Positions 8,964 to 20,116 of a stretch of DNA of 64,000 nt are shown here, one piece after another. The stretch lies in NCBI GenBank assembly GCA_016280395.1, contig JAEEGQ010000105.1:29962-93961 (forward strand), given 5' to 3'. The position numbers and the translations under genes are program-made. Source of the DNA: Lachnospiraceae bacterium. Its GTDB lineage: Bacteria; Bacillota; Clostridia; Lachnospirales; Lachnospiraceae. The notes under the pieces were generated by a model. It saw only the letters and a program-made list of their open reading frames with translations. It had not been told where the DNA came from and searched no databases. Position 1 is the first letter of the stretch. Each line of letters starts with the position of its first letter.

Positions 8964-9635
8964 ATGGGTGCGATCACAGGAGACTGGCTAAAGGCGCTTG
9001 AGGGCGAGTTCAGGAAAGATTATTACAGAAAACTGTATGAGTTCGTAAAGAACGAATATTCCCGTGTGGCGGTGTATCCGCGCTCGGAGGACATATTCAA
9101 TGCGCTGCATTACACACCTCTCGGGAACGTAAAGGCCGTAATACTCGGGCAGGATCCGTACCATGAGCCGGGACAGGCCCACGGGCTGTGCTTTTCGGTG
9201 CAGAAGGGAACGGCGATACCGCCATCCCTTGTAAATATCTATAAAGAGCTTAAAAGCGATCTCGGGATAGAACCGCCGCATCACGGCTGCCTTGAATCCT
9301 GGGCAAAACAGGGTGTGCTGCTCCTTAACACGATCCTGACCGTTGAGGAGCATAAACCCATGTCACATGCGAAAAAGGGCTGGGAACAGTTTACCGACGC
9401 TGTGATAACGGCTGTGGACCAAAAGCCCGGGCCTGTTGTATTCCTGCTATTTGGACGACCGGCCCAGGAGAAGAAGGCGCTGCTTCATAATCCGGCGCAC
9501 TTCATCATCGAGACTCCTCATCCGAGCCCGCTTTCGGCAAGCAGAGGCTTTTTCGGGAGCAGGCCCTTCAGCCGTGCCAATGAATATCTGAGAAATGCAG
9601 GGGCGGGAGAGATCGACTGGCGTATCCCGGAGTGA
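8964..9635 (+). CDS. ung: Uracil-DNA glycosylase (family 1)
   Basis: Removes uracil from DNA as the first step of base-excision repair. A 223-residue protein with the family 1 signatures: water-activating loop AVILGQDPYHEPGQAHGLCFSV (Asp in GQDPYH), LLNTILTVEEHKPMSH, and the minor-groove His loop HPSPLSASRGF. The start is ATG at 8964 with GGAGG 6 nt upstream (8953-8957), which trims 21 residues from the longest open frame. About 80 nt with GC-rich inverted sequences separate it from hisF, and it may be read from the same transcript. Confidence 0.96.
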   Translation: MGAITGDWLKALEGEFRKDYYRKLYEFVKNEYSRVAVYPRSEDIFNALHYTPLGNVKAVILGQDPYHEPGQAHGLCFSVQKGTAIPPSLVNIYKELKSDLGIEPPHHGCLESWAKQGVLLLNTILTVEEHKPMSHAKKGWEQFTDAVITAVDQKPGPVVFLLFGRPAQEKKALLHNPAHFIIETPHPSPLSASRGFFGSRPFSRANEYLRNAGAGEIDWRIPE

Positions 9636-9657
9636 CATTTACGACGGTTTTTGATAG

Positions 9658-9717
9658 TTTCATGCAATTTTAATGTAATTCTAATGCAAACCGGAAGAAA
9701 AGGTGCTATTATATAAT
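9658..9717 (+). promoter_or_regulatory. Activator-type promoter with three 11-bp direct repeats
   Basis: ATG-centred units TTCATGCAATT, TTAATGTAATT and CTAATGCAAAC start every 11 bp (ATG at 9662, 9673 and 9684). The -10 TATAAT is at 9712-9717. At the -35 distance the sequence is AACCGG, so no sigma-70 -35 exists and the repeats appear to replace it. This is the layout of PhoB/OmpR-family activated promoters (inference). It drives the 11-residue-repeat protein gene. Confidence 0.6.
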
Positions 9718-9820
9718 CGTTCCAAAGGGACAAAGAACATACGACCGTTGAAAAGAAAGCCGGCGGGTCTGTATACGGACTTAAAGCAGACAGCCGGAAG
9801 AAACATAGGAGGTAATGATC

Positions 9821-10213
9821 ATGGCAGTAAAACAGAGCATTGGCGATAAGATCGCCGAAAAGGTACTTGACGGTGTTGAAAGCGTAAAGAATTTCGCAAA
9901 CGGCGGATACAAAGAGACCGGGAAAAACATCTCGGAAGGTGCAAAGAATGTCGGCAGCACTATAGCTGAAGGCGCAAAGAAGGCCGGCACCGTGATCGTT
10001 GATGTGGCTAAGAAGACCGGTGATTTCTGCGTAGAGAAGATCTTCGGAAGAGAAGGCGAGACACTCGAAGAAACAAAAGCAAGGATCAAACGCAGAGAGT
10101 TCGGCATCAAAGAAGAGGGCGACGGCGAGATAATCATCGATGAAGCAGCAGATGAAGACGCAGAAACTTCCGCAGAAGAAAAGGATGACGATCCTTCGGG
10201 TGACGAATTCTGA
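9821..10213 (+). CDS. Small amphipathic protein with 11-residue repeats (LEA/apolipoprotein-like pattern)
   Basis: A 130-residue protein I cannot assign to a family. Residues 34-76 are four tandem 11-residue units with Gly at 34, 45, 56 and 67, Ile/Phe at 37, 48, 59 and 69, and Ala-Lys at 41-42, 52-53 and 63-64. Typical units are GKNISEGAKNV and GSTIAEGAKKA. Eleven-residue Lys/Ala/Glu repeats of this sort form amphipathic helices in LEA proteins and synuclein-like membrane binders. The C-terminus (about 95-130) is an extremely acidic disordered tail. ATG 9821 is 8 nt after AGGAGG; the ATG at 9815 is only 2 nt away. No signal peptide, so probably cytoplasmic or membrane-peripheral. It is monocistronic, with its own promoter and a hairpin terminator. 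Confidence 0.7.
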   Translation: MAVKQSIGDKIAEKVLDGVESVKNFANGGYKETGKNISEGAKNVGSTIAEGAKKAGTVIVDVAKKTGDFCVEKIFGREGETLEETKARIKRREFGIKEEGDGEIIIDEAADEDAETSAEEKDDDPSGDEF

Positions 10214-10240
10214 AAGACCGCAGAATAAGCGGTGTTAAGA

Positions 10241-10314
10241 CCGGCTGTTAGGCAGCCGGACAGAATAATACAGTGCTTTGGACCCTGTCGCTATCAGGCG
10301 GCAGGGTCTTATAT
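10241..10314 (+). terminator. Double hairpin terminator
   Basis: Hairpin 1: CCGGCTG/CAGCCGG (10241-10247, 10253-10259). Hairpin 2: an 11-bp stem GACCCTGTCGC/GCGGCAGGGTC (10281-10291, 10298-10308, one G-T wobble), loop TATCAG, followed by TTATATGTTT. Confidence 0.75.
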
Positions 10315-10346
10315 GTTTAAAATGCACATGAAATAAAAAAAACTGC

Positions 10347-10375
10347 TTGCCTTTTTGTACACATTGTACTACAAT
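10347..10375 (+). promoter_or_regulatory. Promoter of the ABC importer operon
   Basis: TTGCCT (10347-10352), 17-nt spacer, TACAAT (10370-10375). A GTAC-ACATT-GTAC inverted repeat lies in the spacer and could be an operator. Confidence 0.65.
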
Positions 10376-10419
10376 AAACAAAAGCGAAAGCTTTAACAAT
10401 TTTTTAACAGGAGGAGAAT

Positions 10420-11622
10420 ATGAAGAAAGTTTTATCAGTACTTTTGATCCTTTGCCTTGCGCTTTCAATCTGCGCATGCGGTAAGAAGGAACAGAAGGCA
10501 GACATGAGCTACACTATCCGCATCTACTCGAACTCGAACTCGACAGAGCGTACAACGTGGCTCATCAACGAAGCCAAGAAAGCAGGCTTCACCATCAGCA
10601 TCGATGATAACTCGGTTATCTCAGGTGACACCGCAGCCATCCAGGCAGCAAACGAGAAGAAGGACGGCGACCTCATCTTCGGTCTCAACGAGACAAGATG
10701 GAGCCAGCTCATCAAGGGTGAGTATGAGAACATCAAGATCATGGACTGGACACCTTCGTGGTCCGGCAAAGTAGGCGAGTATGTTTACACAGGCAAAGCT
10801 TACGGTCTTGTTATACAGAACGTTCTTATGCTTTACCGTACAGACGATCTCGGTACCAACGGCAAGACGCTTTCCTTCGAGCACTGGTCGGATATCGTTA
10901 ACTGCGGTTACAAGTGGTATCGTCAGGGCAAGGTAGGCGGAACTACAAATGCAAACATCAACTCCGCTATGCTTTTCCCTTATGTTGATCCGAAGTCCCC
11001 TGCAGGCGGAATCTCCGTTGAAGGCTGGAAGACACTTTGGAAATACTGCGCAAACGGTACCTTCACAGGCGACAGCTACGGTTTCGATCCCCTTAACAAG
11101 GGCGATGTAGCAGTAGGAACATTCTATTCGTCATCACTTTACGGCAAGATCGATGCAGCCGCAGACGGCAGCTCGAAGCCTCTCAAGGGTACAACAAATC
11201 CTGAGAACTGGGCACTGGTTGATATCAAAGACGGCACCTATTATATCGCAGAGTATATCGGTATCGTTGACAAGGCCGGCCGTACAGCGGAGCAGACAGA
11301 AGCTGTTAAGAAGTTCGCAGAGTGGTTTGGATCCGCAGAGATCCAGGCTAAATGGGGCGAAGAATTCGACTCCTATCCCTGCAACAAGGATGCATCAGCA
11401 AAGCTTTATCCTAACGGCGCTCCTGCAATCTACACGATCAAGAACTTCGCTCTTCAGAAGGTTGACGGAAATACGACATACGCAGAATATGTCGGCGCAC
11501 ACAGTGCAATCTGGACAAACATCATGACAAACCTCGGCTTCTACTGGGCAGACCAGTCAGCAGCTCCGAGCGAACCCGACTGGGACAATGTTAACTGGTC
11601 AGAAATGACTCAGAAGAAGTAA
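10420..11622 (+). CDS. ABC importer substrate-binding lipoprotein
   Basis: Extracytoplasmic solute receptor of 400 residues, anchored through C20 of the lipobox (signal MKKVLSVLLILCLALSICAC). The two-lobed type II fold is indicated by the early strand YTIRIYSNSNSTERT and the DLIFGLNETRWSQLI region. The ATPase and fused-permease partners downstream resemble iron(III), thiamine or 2-aminoethylphosphonate importers of the FbpABC/PotABCD superfamily. The substrate cannot be read from the sequence. Strong RBS AGGAGG. Own promoter; a strong terminator follows, suggesting the binding protein is made in excess over the membrane components, as usual for such systems. Confidence 0.88.
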   Translation: MKKVLSVLLILCLALSICACGKKEQKADMSYTIRIYSNSNSTERTTWLINEAKKAGFTISIDDNSVISGDTAAIQAANEKKDGDLIFGLNETRWSQLIKGEYENIKIMDWTPSWSGKVGEYVYTGKAYGLVIQNVLMLYRTDDLGTNGKTLSFEHWSDIVNCGYKWYRQGKVGGTTNANINSAMLFPYVDPKSPAGGISVEGWKTLWKYCANGTFTGDSYGFDPLNKGDVAVGTFYSSSLYGKIDAAADGSSKPLKGTTNPENWALVDIKDGTYYIAEYIGIVDKAGRTAEQTEAVKKFAEWFGSAEIQAKWGEEFDSYPCNKDASAKLYPNGAPAIYTIKNFALQKVDGNTTYAEYVGAHSAIWTNIMTNLGFYWADQSAAPSEPDWDNVNWSEMTQKK

Positions 11623-11683
11623 TACGGGAGCTGCCGCAATACGGCATTTCCGGGAATCCTGAAACACTGAACCAGCGTTTCTT

Positions 11684-11718
11684 AATCCCGCCCCGGAAAC
11701 GGGGCGGGATTCTTTTTA
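11684..11718 (+). terminator. Strong GC-rich hairpin between binding protein and ATPase genes
   Basis: Perfect 12-bp stem AATCCCGCCCCG/CGGGGCGGGATT with GAAA tetraloop, followed by CTTTTTAA. It lies inside an apparent operon, so read-through probably sets subunit ratios. Confidence 0.85.
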
Positions 11719-11827
11719 ACAAGCGGGAAAGGGCATAAATTGCGACTCTTTGTCCGCATAATACAGGAAAGGAACAGGGACCGGTTTTCGATACATCAAA
11801 CGAAAACGACCGCCCTTATGGAACGAT

Positions 11828-12858
<1,031 letters not shown>

Positions 12859-12862
<4 letters not shown>

Positions 12863-14763
12863 AATATTCCTTAAAGAATCCAAAGCCGCTCGATCCGTCG
12901 CTGGTGCTCAAGATCATCGGCGGTCTTGCCTTTGCGTATCTGTTTTTCGGGTTTATGCTCATGCCGTGCCTTAACACGCTCACGAGCATTTTCACGACAA
13001 AGGACGCCAACGGCAATGCGGATCCCTTTGCGGTGATCAGGTTTTTCCTCGCAGGAAACATGAAAAACTACGTTCTTAATTCCCTGAAGCTGGCTTTGTG
13101 CCTCGTTGTCACGGTAAACGTAGTCGGTGTTTCAATAGTGCTCTTAACAGAGTACTTTGATATCAAGGGCGCGAAGATATTAAGAGTCGGCTACATGACG
13201 ACACTTATCTACTCGGGCGTTGCGCTTGTTACAGGCTACATGTTCCTTTATGCCAACGACGGTATCCTTACGAGCGCGCTGCAGCAGGCTTTCCCGAACC
13301 TTAATCCCAACTGGTTTTCGGGATTTAATGCGGTCCTTTTCACGATGACCTTCGCATGTACGTCTAACCACATGCTCTTCTTAAGAAATGCGATCCGCGG
13401 TATCGACTATAACACCGTTGAAGCTGCAAGAAACATGGGCGCAAAGCCGTTTACGGTCCTGTTCAAAGTCGTTTTCCCGACGCTCCTTCCCACCATGTTC
13501 TCGCTTACGGTCATGACCTTCATCACCGGTCTTTGCGCAATGAGTGCCCCCACACTTTTGGGCTATGACTCGATCAACCCTGAGATCGTCCGCCTTGCAG
13601 GTTCATCAACGGCAGACGAAAGCTTCCCTCAGGCAAGAGCTGCGCTCCTCAGCATCATGCTCGCGCTGTTCACGATCATACTGCTCACGATACTCAGCTC
13701 TTATGAGAGAAAAGGCCATTATCTGTCGGTTTCAAAGACAAAAGCAAAGCTCCAGAAACAGAAGATCACCAACCCGGTGGTAAATGTACTTGCGCATATC
13801 TACGCATACGTGCTGTTTATCATCTACATGACTCCCGTAGTCATGATCATAATCTTCTCGTTCCAGACATACGGTGCGATCCGCAAGAAGACACTTGACA
13901 TCAAGAACTGGACCTTTGTAAACTTCTTTGGCAAAGAGGATTATTCATATCTTACAAGCCGCGGTGATTACAAGATCCGTGAAGGCTCCATATCGGGCGT
14001 TTTCTCGAATGACGACACGCTCGGCGGTATCCAGACAAGCTTTGTGCTTTCCGTTGTGGCGGCTGCCATTGCATGCATTATCGTGGTCATCGCCTGCAAC
14101 TACATCTTTAAGCACAGAAAGACCGGAACAGTGCTTGAATATGCACTTTTATTCCCCTGGCTGCTGCCGACGATCCTGATCTGTTATTCGTATCGTGTAT
14201 TCTTTAATAATGACGTCTGGTACGTTTTCGGACAGAACCTTTACTACGAGCGGCGAGTCCGAATACTGATAATACTGGCATATACCGTCGTCAAGCTGCC
14301 GTTCTCGCTGCGTATGATAAAAGCTGCGTTCTACACGATAGATTCGGAGCTTGAAGACGCCGCGAAGAACCTGGGAGAAAGCCCGATAGGCACGTTCCTT
14401 AAGGTTAAGCTCCCGATCATCCTTCCAAGCGTTCTTGCGGTATTTGCCCTCAACTTTAATGCACTCTTCACCGAGTACGATATGTCAGCAACCTTTGCAA
14501 GCTCACATGCAAAGAGCTACGCAATGATAATGCAGGCAATGACTGCCGAGGAAGGCCTGTACGGATACAACGTCAACGCTTCCGGACGACGGTGCGCTTC
14601 CACGGTATTCATCATGATCGTTTCGGGCCTTGTGCTGTACCTCGTTTACGGTGTCGGCTCAAGAGATCTTAGCGAGCGGCTCGAGGCAAAGAAGAAACGA
14701 AAAGCCTTTTTTGACAGGATATTCAGGAAGAAACAAGAAGAACCGTCCGAAAAAGCAGCTTAG
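12859..14763 (+). CDS. ABC importer permease, two permease units fused
   Basis: Membrane channel of the importer, 634 residues. Two binding-protein-dependent permease units occur in tandem. Unit 1 has its EAA loop at EAARNMGAKPFTVLFKVVFP. Unit 2 has DAAKNLGESPIGTFLKVKLP. About twelve membrane spans are visible. The fused arrangement is typical of AfuB/FbpB- and PhnU/V-type importers, where a single polypeptide replaces two permeases. A basic Lys/Arg tail follows the last helix. Ends just before a terminator hairpin. Confidence 0.92.
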
Positions 14764-14776
14764 CAAAATGTGATCT

Positions 14777-14812
14777 GAAGAGCCATGTAATTGGAGTTAC
14801 ATGGCTCTTTGT
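14777..14812 (+). terminator. Terminator of the ABC importer operon
   Basis: AAGAGCCATGTAA/TTACATGGCTCTT arms (14778-14790, 14797-14809), loop TTGGAG, followed by T residues. It ends just before the RBS of the next gene. Confidence 0.75.
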
Positions 14813-14829
14813 GATATGGAGGAAACAAT

Positions 14830-15513
14830 ATGGCTAATGAGAGCGGAACTTGGATAATGCGGGGGATACCGTGGAATTCAAAGGGATGCCTGCACAGTGC
14901 GGAGGATGCGATGGATTTTATAGAAAAGACAGGCTTTCTGCCTCTTTTCAAGAATGAGATACCAGGCTTCTCAGTAGAAGAGCACACAGCTTCGGATTAC
15001 TGGTGGTCCGGGGATGCAAAGCGCGATCCATGGGAATGGCGCGAACAGATCGCAAGGAGCGGCAGAGTGTGCTACGGCAAGTTTTTCGACAGGAAAGCCG
15101 GATTTATCTCTAAGGAATGGCTGCCGGTCTTTGCTAATTACCGCAGGGACGGGTATGATTTTGATGCCCGTTTCGAGGACGGATATGCTTCGCTTCGTGA
15201 AAAGAAGATAATGGATCTGTTTGATTCCAACGAGCTGTTTTCAAATGCCGTCAGGCATCTTGCAGGGTTTGGAAAGGACGGTGAGAAGGGATTCGAAGGT
15301 ACGATCACGGCCCTTCAGATGCAGCTCTACCTTTGCGTCCGGGACTTCAGGCAGAGAACAAACAAAAAAGGCGAGCCTTACGGCTGGCCTGTAGCCGTTT
15401 ATACAACGCCTGAGCACCTTTTCGGCAAAAAGCTGATAACTTCCGGGTACAGGGAGGAGCCTGTAAAGTCGGGAGACAAAATAAAAAAGCGCATAAAAGA
15501 GCTTTGGGGATAG
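14830..15513 (+). CDS. Uncharacterised 227-residue protein (possibly AlkZ-related)
   Basis: Soluble protein rich in Trp and charged residues, with no signal peptide. It starts at ATG with GGAGG 7 nt upstream. Notable stretches are the N-terminal GTWIMRGIPWNSKGCLHSAEDA, the Trp-rich SDYWWSGDAKRDPWEWREQI and YGWPVAVYTTPEHLFG near the C-terminus. I have an impression of similar short Firmicutes proteins annotated as AlkZ-related (HTH_42 DNA glycosylase superfamily), but no catalytic motif can be pointed to. The gene stands alone between two terminators. Confidence 0.6.
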   Translation: MANESGTWIMRGIPWNSKGCLHSAEDAMDFIEKTGFLPLFKNEIPGFSVEEHTASDYWWSGDAKRDPWEWREQIARSGRVCYGKFFDRKAGFISKEWLPVFANYRRDGYDFDARFEDGYASLREKKIMDLFDSNELFSNAVRHLAGFGKDGEKGFEGTITALQMQLYLCVRDFRQRTNKKGEPYGWPVAVYTTPEHLFGKKLITSGYREEPVKSGDKIKKRIKELWG

Positions 15514-15520
15514 AATAATA

Positions 15521-15567
15521 AAAAAGCCGGTGTTTCCGCAGATACTGCGGGGCACCGGCTTTTCTTC
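15521..15567. terminator. Bidirectional terminator between convergent genes
   Basis: AAAAGCCGGTG (15522-15532) pairs with CACCGGCTTTT (15553-15563), with an inner CCGCA/TGCGG stem. An A-run precedes and a T-run follows, so it works in both directions between the 227-residue gene and the activase gene. Confidence 0.85.
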
Positions 15568-15627
15568 GGCTGTCAGGTTGAATCCGCTGCTTTTTCGGTT
15601 CTGAATATCAGACCACAGCTTTTTAGG

Positions 15628-18600
15628 TTATGAATTTGATGCTACGGCCTTTTTTGCAGCCGAAAGCATAAGCTTGATCCTGTTCAGCTGGTTAACTTCG
15701 CTGGCGCCGGGATCGTAGTCTACGGCTACAATATTGCAGCCCGGATAGCGGCGGCGAAGCTCTTTTATGACACCTTTTCCGACGATATGGTTAGGCAGGC
15801 AGGCGAAGGGCTGGGCGCAGATAATGCCGTTGACTCCGGACTTTAACAGCTCAACCATCTCGCCTGTAAGGAACCAGCCTTCACCCGTCTGGTTGCCGAT
15901 GGATACTATCGGAGAAGCGTACTCCGCAAGCTCTGTGATATGCGGAACAGGAGTGAAACGCCTGCTTTCCGAAAGCGCCGTATTCATTTCTTTACGCATG
16001 AAGTCGATGGCTTTTATGGCTGCCCGGCCTATGAATGCGTCTTTTCCGGGCTTTCCGAGGTATCTGTGCTTGTAGCCGTCGTCTAAGAAACCGTAGCTGA
16101 AGAAGTCCAAAAGATCGGGGACCACGGCTTCGGCGCCTTCTGCTTCAAGCAGATCGACAACGTGATTGTTGGCAGCCGGCAGAAATTTAACGAGGATCTC
16201 GCCGACTACGCCTACGCGGGGCTTTTTAACGGTTTCATCAAGCTCTATGGTATCGAAATCACGGATGATCTCTTTAATATTTTTCTTAAAGGCAGAAATA
16301 CTGCCTTTTTGCAGCTGTTCGATGCAGCGGTCTTCCCATTCTTGATGAAGCCTGTTTACGGAGCCTTTGACTTTTTCGTAAGGCCTTGTGCGGTAAACGA
16401 CACGCATGAACAGATCTCCGTAGATGAGCGCCTCAACGGCCTTTATAAGGATGCCGGCAGTAGGCTTAAAGCCCGGGTTTTTCTCTAAACCCTTGGTGCT
16501 GAGCGAGACCACGGGAATGTGGCCCATTCCTGCCTTTGCAAGCGCCCTGCGGATAAAACCTATATAATTTGTGGCACGGCATCCGCCTCCGGTCTGGGTT
16601 ATGAGGACAGATGTCCTCTCAAGGTCATATTTGCCTGAAAGCAGCGCATCCATAAGCTGCCCCACAACTATGAGCGACGGGAAGCATGCGTCGTTGTTGA
16701 CATATTTAAGGCCCGTGTCGATGGCACGCCTGTTATCATTTGGCAGTACAACAAGGTTGTATCCGCCGCTTTTAAGCACGGATTCAACCATCCTGAAGTG
16801 GATGGGGGACATCTGCGGACAGATTATGGTGTGGTCCTTTCGCATTTCTTTTGTGAAGATGACGCGGCTGTGCACGGGAGAGTGCACGGGAGCCTCGTAC
16901 TTCTTTTCGCGCCGGTCACGGACCGCGGAAAGCAGGGAACGGATGCGGATCTTAACGGCACCGAGATTGCTTATCTCGTCGATCTTCAGTACCGTGTAGA
17001 TCCTGCCTGCGGCAGAGAGAATGTCATTCACGCCGTCTGTCGTAACGGCATCGAGGCCGCAGCCGAAGGAATTGAGCTGGACAAGCTCAAGGTTTTTCTG
17101 TTTTGCAACAAAGGAAGCCGCAGCATACAGGCGTGAATGGTACATCCACTGGTCAACGACTATCATGGGGCGCTCAACGGTGCCAAGATGCGAGATGCTG
17201 TCTTCTGTCAGCACTGCCGCGCCGTAGGAATTGATGAGCTCGGGGATACCGTGGTTGATCTCCGGATCGATGTGATATGGCCTCCCTGCGAGCACAATGC
17301 CCGTTTTGCCGGTTCTTTGCAGGAAGTGCAGTGTTTCTTCGCCTTTTGCCTTAACGTCGTTCCTGGCCCGTTCAAGCTCTCTCCAGGCCATAAGCGAAGC
17401 GTTCCGGATCTCGTGGTCCGGGATCCCTTGTTCTTTGAAGATCTCCACAAGCCGTTTTGAAGCAATGGCCTCACTTTCAAAGGAAATGAACGGATCCATG
17501 TATGTGATGGAGGGATCGCGAAGCTCCTCCATGTTATTCCTGATGTTTTCGCCGTAAGAGGTCACGATGGGGCAATTATAGTGATTTCCGGTGTTTTTGA
17601 TCTCTTTCCGCTCATAAGGGATGCAGGGGTAGAAGATGAACTTTACACCGTGGTCTGCAAGCCAGCGGATATGCCCGTGTACAAGCTTTGCGGGATAGCA
17701 TTCGGATTCGCTTGGTATGGATTCGATGCCGAGCTCGTAGATCTTATGTGAGGAAAGAGGCGAAAGCACAACCCTGTATTTGAGGCATGTAAAGAACGTG
17801 TGCCAGAAGGGGTAGTTTTCGTACATGTTCAGAACACGGGGAAGCCCGACTATACCGCGTTTTGCATCTGCTTCGGAAAGCGGCTTGTAATCAAAGACCC
17901 GGTTAAGCTTGTATTCAAACAGGTTCGGAAGGTTTTCTTTGTTCTTTTCCTTGCCGAGACCGCGTTCACAGCGGTTTCCAGACACGAACTGCCTGCCGCC
18001 GGTGAATTTGTTGATTGTCAGGAGACAGTTGTTCGTACAGCCCTTGCAGCGCGTCATGGAGGTCTCAAAGCGGAGCTCAGACAGATCCTTTTCGGAGATG
18101 AGCGTCGGTTCCTCCCCGTGATAATGCTTCCTTGCGACAAGAGCAGCGCCGAACGCACCCATGATGCCGGCAATATCAGGCCTTACGGCAGGCTTGCCGG
18201 AAACCTTTTCAAAGGCGCGCAGAACAGCGTCATTGTAGAAGGTTCCGCCCTGAACGACTACGTTTTTACCAAGATCGTTGGGGTCTGTGACCTTGATGAC
18301 CTTAAAAAGCGCATTTTTGATGACAGAGTAGGCAAGACCTGCGGAAATATCCGAAACATCCGCGCCTTCCTTCTGCGCCTGCTTAACTTTTGAATTCATG
18401 AAAACGGTGCATCGCGTGCCGAGATCCACGGGGTTTTTTGCAAACAGCGCGATGTCTGCAAAGTCGGAAACCTCGTAATTAAGCGACTTTGCAAAGGTCT
18501 CTATAAATGACCCGCAGCCTGAGGAGCAGGCTTCGTTAAGCTGTACACTGTCTATGGTCTTGTTTTTAATGCGGATGCACTTCATATCCTGTCCGCCGAT

Positions 18601-19926
18601 GTCCAAGATGCAGTCCACATCCGGATCGAAGAAGGAGGCTGCATTGTAATGGGCAATGGTCTCAACCTCGCCTTCTTCAAGCATCAGCGCGGATTTTATA
18701 AGCTGTTCGCCATATCCTGTGGCACAGGAACGGACAATCTTTGCGCCGGGAGGGAGCAGCGAATATATCTCTTTCAGTGAGCGTATGGCAGTCTTTAACG
18801 GGCTTCCGCTGTTGTTACTGTAGAAAGAGTAGAGCAGGGAACCGTCCTCACTTATGAGAGCCGTTTTTGTTGTGGTCGAACCTGCGTCGATACCAAGAAA
18901 ACAGCGCCCCGAGTAGCTTTCGAGAGGAAAACGGCCGACATTGCTCAGACTGTGTTTGGCCTTGAAATCGCAGTATTCTTCTTCGTTTGAGAAAAGAGGC
19001 TCCATACGGTTAACTTCAAAGGACATCTCAATCCCGGACTCTAATGTCCGGACAAGATCCGAAAGACCGGAAACACCCGGGATATCCACGTCTGCGGGAA
19101 CGCCGGCTTCCTTTGACTCTCTGTCCTCTAAAAAGGCTGCAAAGGTTTCGCCTGCGCTCATGGCAGAGCCGATGGCGGCAAAAAGATGCGAATTTTCCGG
19201 AGCGACCGTGGTCTCCGGAGTAAGCTTCAAAGTACGAACAAAGGCTGCTTTAAGCTCTGTAAGGAAGTGAAGCGGACCTCCGAGGAAAGCAACATTGCCC
19301 CTGATGGGCTTTCCGCAGGCAAGACCGGAGATCGTCTGGTTTACCACGGCCTGGAAGATCGAAGCCGCAAGGTCCTGCTTTGTTGCACCTTCATTGATAA
19401 GGGGCTGGATATCCGTCTTCGCAAAAACGCCGCATCTTGCGGCAATAGGGTAGATAACACGGTAGTCTTTTGCATATTCGTTTAGCCCTGCCGCATCCGT
19501 GTGCAGAAGGGTTGCCATCTGGTCGATAAAAGAGCCTGTGCCGCCGGCACAGATGCCGTTCATGCGTTCCTCTAAGCCGCCTGTGAAGTAGATGATCTTG
19601 GCGTCCTCGCCGCCGAGCTCTATGGCAACATCAGTCCCGGGAGCATAGTGTTCAAGGGCCTTTGCGACCGCAACAACCTCCTGGACAAAGGGAATATCAA
19701 GATGCTTTGCGAGTGTCAGACCGCCGGAACCGGTGATGCTTGCACAAAGACTGAGGTTTCCGAACATATCAAGGGCTTTTTTTAGAAGAGAAGCAAGCGT
19801 TGTCTGAATGTTTGCATAGTGCCTTTCGTAGTCGGAAAAAAGAAGGTTCCCCGATCCGTCAAGGATGACGGCTTTAACGGTCGTGGAGCCGATATCTATA
19901 CCTAATCTGCAGCAGTTTTCTGTCAT
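15628..19926 (-). CDS. Giant acyl-CoA dehydratase activase (double BadF/HgdC ATPase, DUF2229 and HgdB-like domain)
   Basis: 1432-residue homologue of the ATP-dependent activators that inject an electron into 2-hydroxyacyl-CoA dehydratases or benzoyl-CoA reductase. The first ASKHA ATPase unit (about 5-265) has [17 protein letters not shown] and [11 protein letters not shown]. The second (about 335-600) has [16 protein letters not shown] and [15 protein letters not shown], whose cysteine fits the bridging [4Fe-4S] ligand. A DUF2229-type cysteine-containing region follows (about 665-880), then a long HgdB-like region to the C-terminus. ATG 19926 is preceded by AAAGGAAAC. The complete multidomain form is common in Clostridia. 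Its true substrate is not established, and no separate dehydratase subunits are adjacent. Confidence 0.88.
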   Translation of the reverse strand: MTENCCRLGIDIGSTTVKAVILDGSGNLLFSDYERHYANIQTTLASLLKKALDMFGNLSLCASITGSGGLTLAKHLDIPFVQEVVAVAKALEHYAPGTDVAIELGGEDAKIIYFTGGLEERMNGICAGGTGSFIDQMATLLHTDAAGLNEYAKDYRVIYPIAARCGVFAKTDIQPLINEGATKQDLAASIFQAVVNQTISGLACGKPIRGNVAFLGGPLHFLTELKAAFVRTLKLTPETTVAPENSHLFAAIGSAMSAGETFAAFLEDRESKEAGVPADVDIPGVSGLSDLVRTLESGIEMSFEVNRMEPLFSNEEEYCDFKAKHSLSNVGRFPLESYSGRCFLGIDAGSTTTKTALISEDGSLLYSFYSNNSGSPLKTAIRSLKEIYSLLPPGAKIVRSCATGYGEQLIKSALMLEEGEVETIAHYNAASFFDPDVDCILDIGGQDMKCIRIKNKTIDSVQLNEACSSGCGSFIETFAKSLNYEVSDFADIALFAKNPVDLGTRCTVFMNSKVKQAQKEGADVSDISAGLAYSVIKNALFKVIKVTDPNDLGKNVVVQGGTFYNDAVLRAFEKVSGKPAVRPDIAGIMGAFGAALVARKHYHGEEPTLISEKDLSELRFETSMTRCKGCTNNCLLTINKFTGGRQFVSGNRCERGLGKEKNKENLPNLFEYKLNRVFDYKPLSEADAKRGIVGLPRVLNMYENYPFWHTFFTCLKYRVVLSPLSSHKIYELGIESIPSESECYPAKLVHGHIRWLADHGVKFIFYPCIPYERKEIKNTGNHYNCPIVTSYGENIRNNMEELRDPSITYMDPFISFESEAIASKRLVEIFKEQGIPDHEIRNASLMAWRELERARNDVKAKGEETLHFLQRTGKTGIVLAGRPYHIDPEINHGIPELINSYGAAVLTEDSISHLGTVERPMIVVDQWMYHSRLYAAASFVAKQKNLELVQLNSFGCGLDAVTTDGVNDILSAAGRIYTVLKIDEISNLGAVKIRIRSLLSAVRDRREKKYEAPVHSPVHSRVIFTKEMRKDHTIICPQMSPIHFRMVESVLKSGGYNLVVLPNDNRRAIDTGLKYVNNDACFPSLIVVGQLMDALLSGKYDLERTSVLITQTGGGCRATNYIGFIRRALAKAGMGHIPVVSLSTKGLEKNPGFKPTAGILIKAVEALIYGDLFMRVVYRTRPYEKVKGSVNRLHQEWEDRCIEQLQKGSISAFKKNIKEIIRDFDTIELDETVKKPRVGVVGEILVKFLPAANNHVVDLLEAEGAEAVVPDLLDFFSYGFLDDGYKHRYLGKPGKDAFIGRAAIKAIDFMRKEMNTALSESRRFTPVPHITELAEYASPIVSIGNQTGEGWFLTGEMVELLKSGVNGIICAQPFACLPNHIVGKGVIKELRRRYPGCNIVAVDYDPGASEVNQLNRIKLMLSAAKKAVASNS

Positions 19927-19959
19927 ACTTGTGTTTCCTTTAGCAAAAAAATCAAAAAT

Positions 19960-19988
19960 ATTATAAAACAATGAGGTATTTTATGCAA
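19960..19988 (-). promoter_or_regulatory. Promoter of the activase gene
   Basis: On the minus strand: TTGCAT (19988-19983), 17-nt spacer, TATAAT (19965-19960). It is back-to-back with the PhoH promoter. Confidence 0.7.
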
Positions 19989-20014
19989 TCTTATCTTTTG
20001 CGGATCATTCGGAC

Positions 20015-20043
20015 TTGACCATACAAGCTGTATTGATTATACT
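20015..20043 (+). promoter_or_regulatory. Promoter of the PIN-PhoH gene
   Basis: TTGACC (20015-20020), 17-nt spacer, TATACT (20038-20043). It gives a leader of roughly 65 nt before the TTG start. Confidence 0.7.
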
Positions 20044-20116
20044 TGTGATCAGGGGCAAGATGTTGTGTTTTGCTGCTCCTGAAAAAGTACATATTGCGGA
20101 AGTGGAGGTATCTGTC

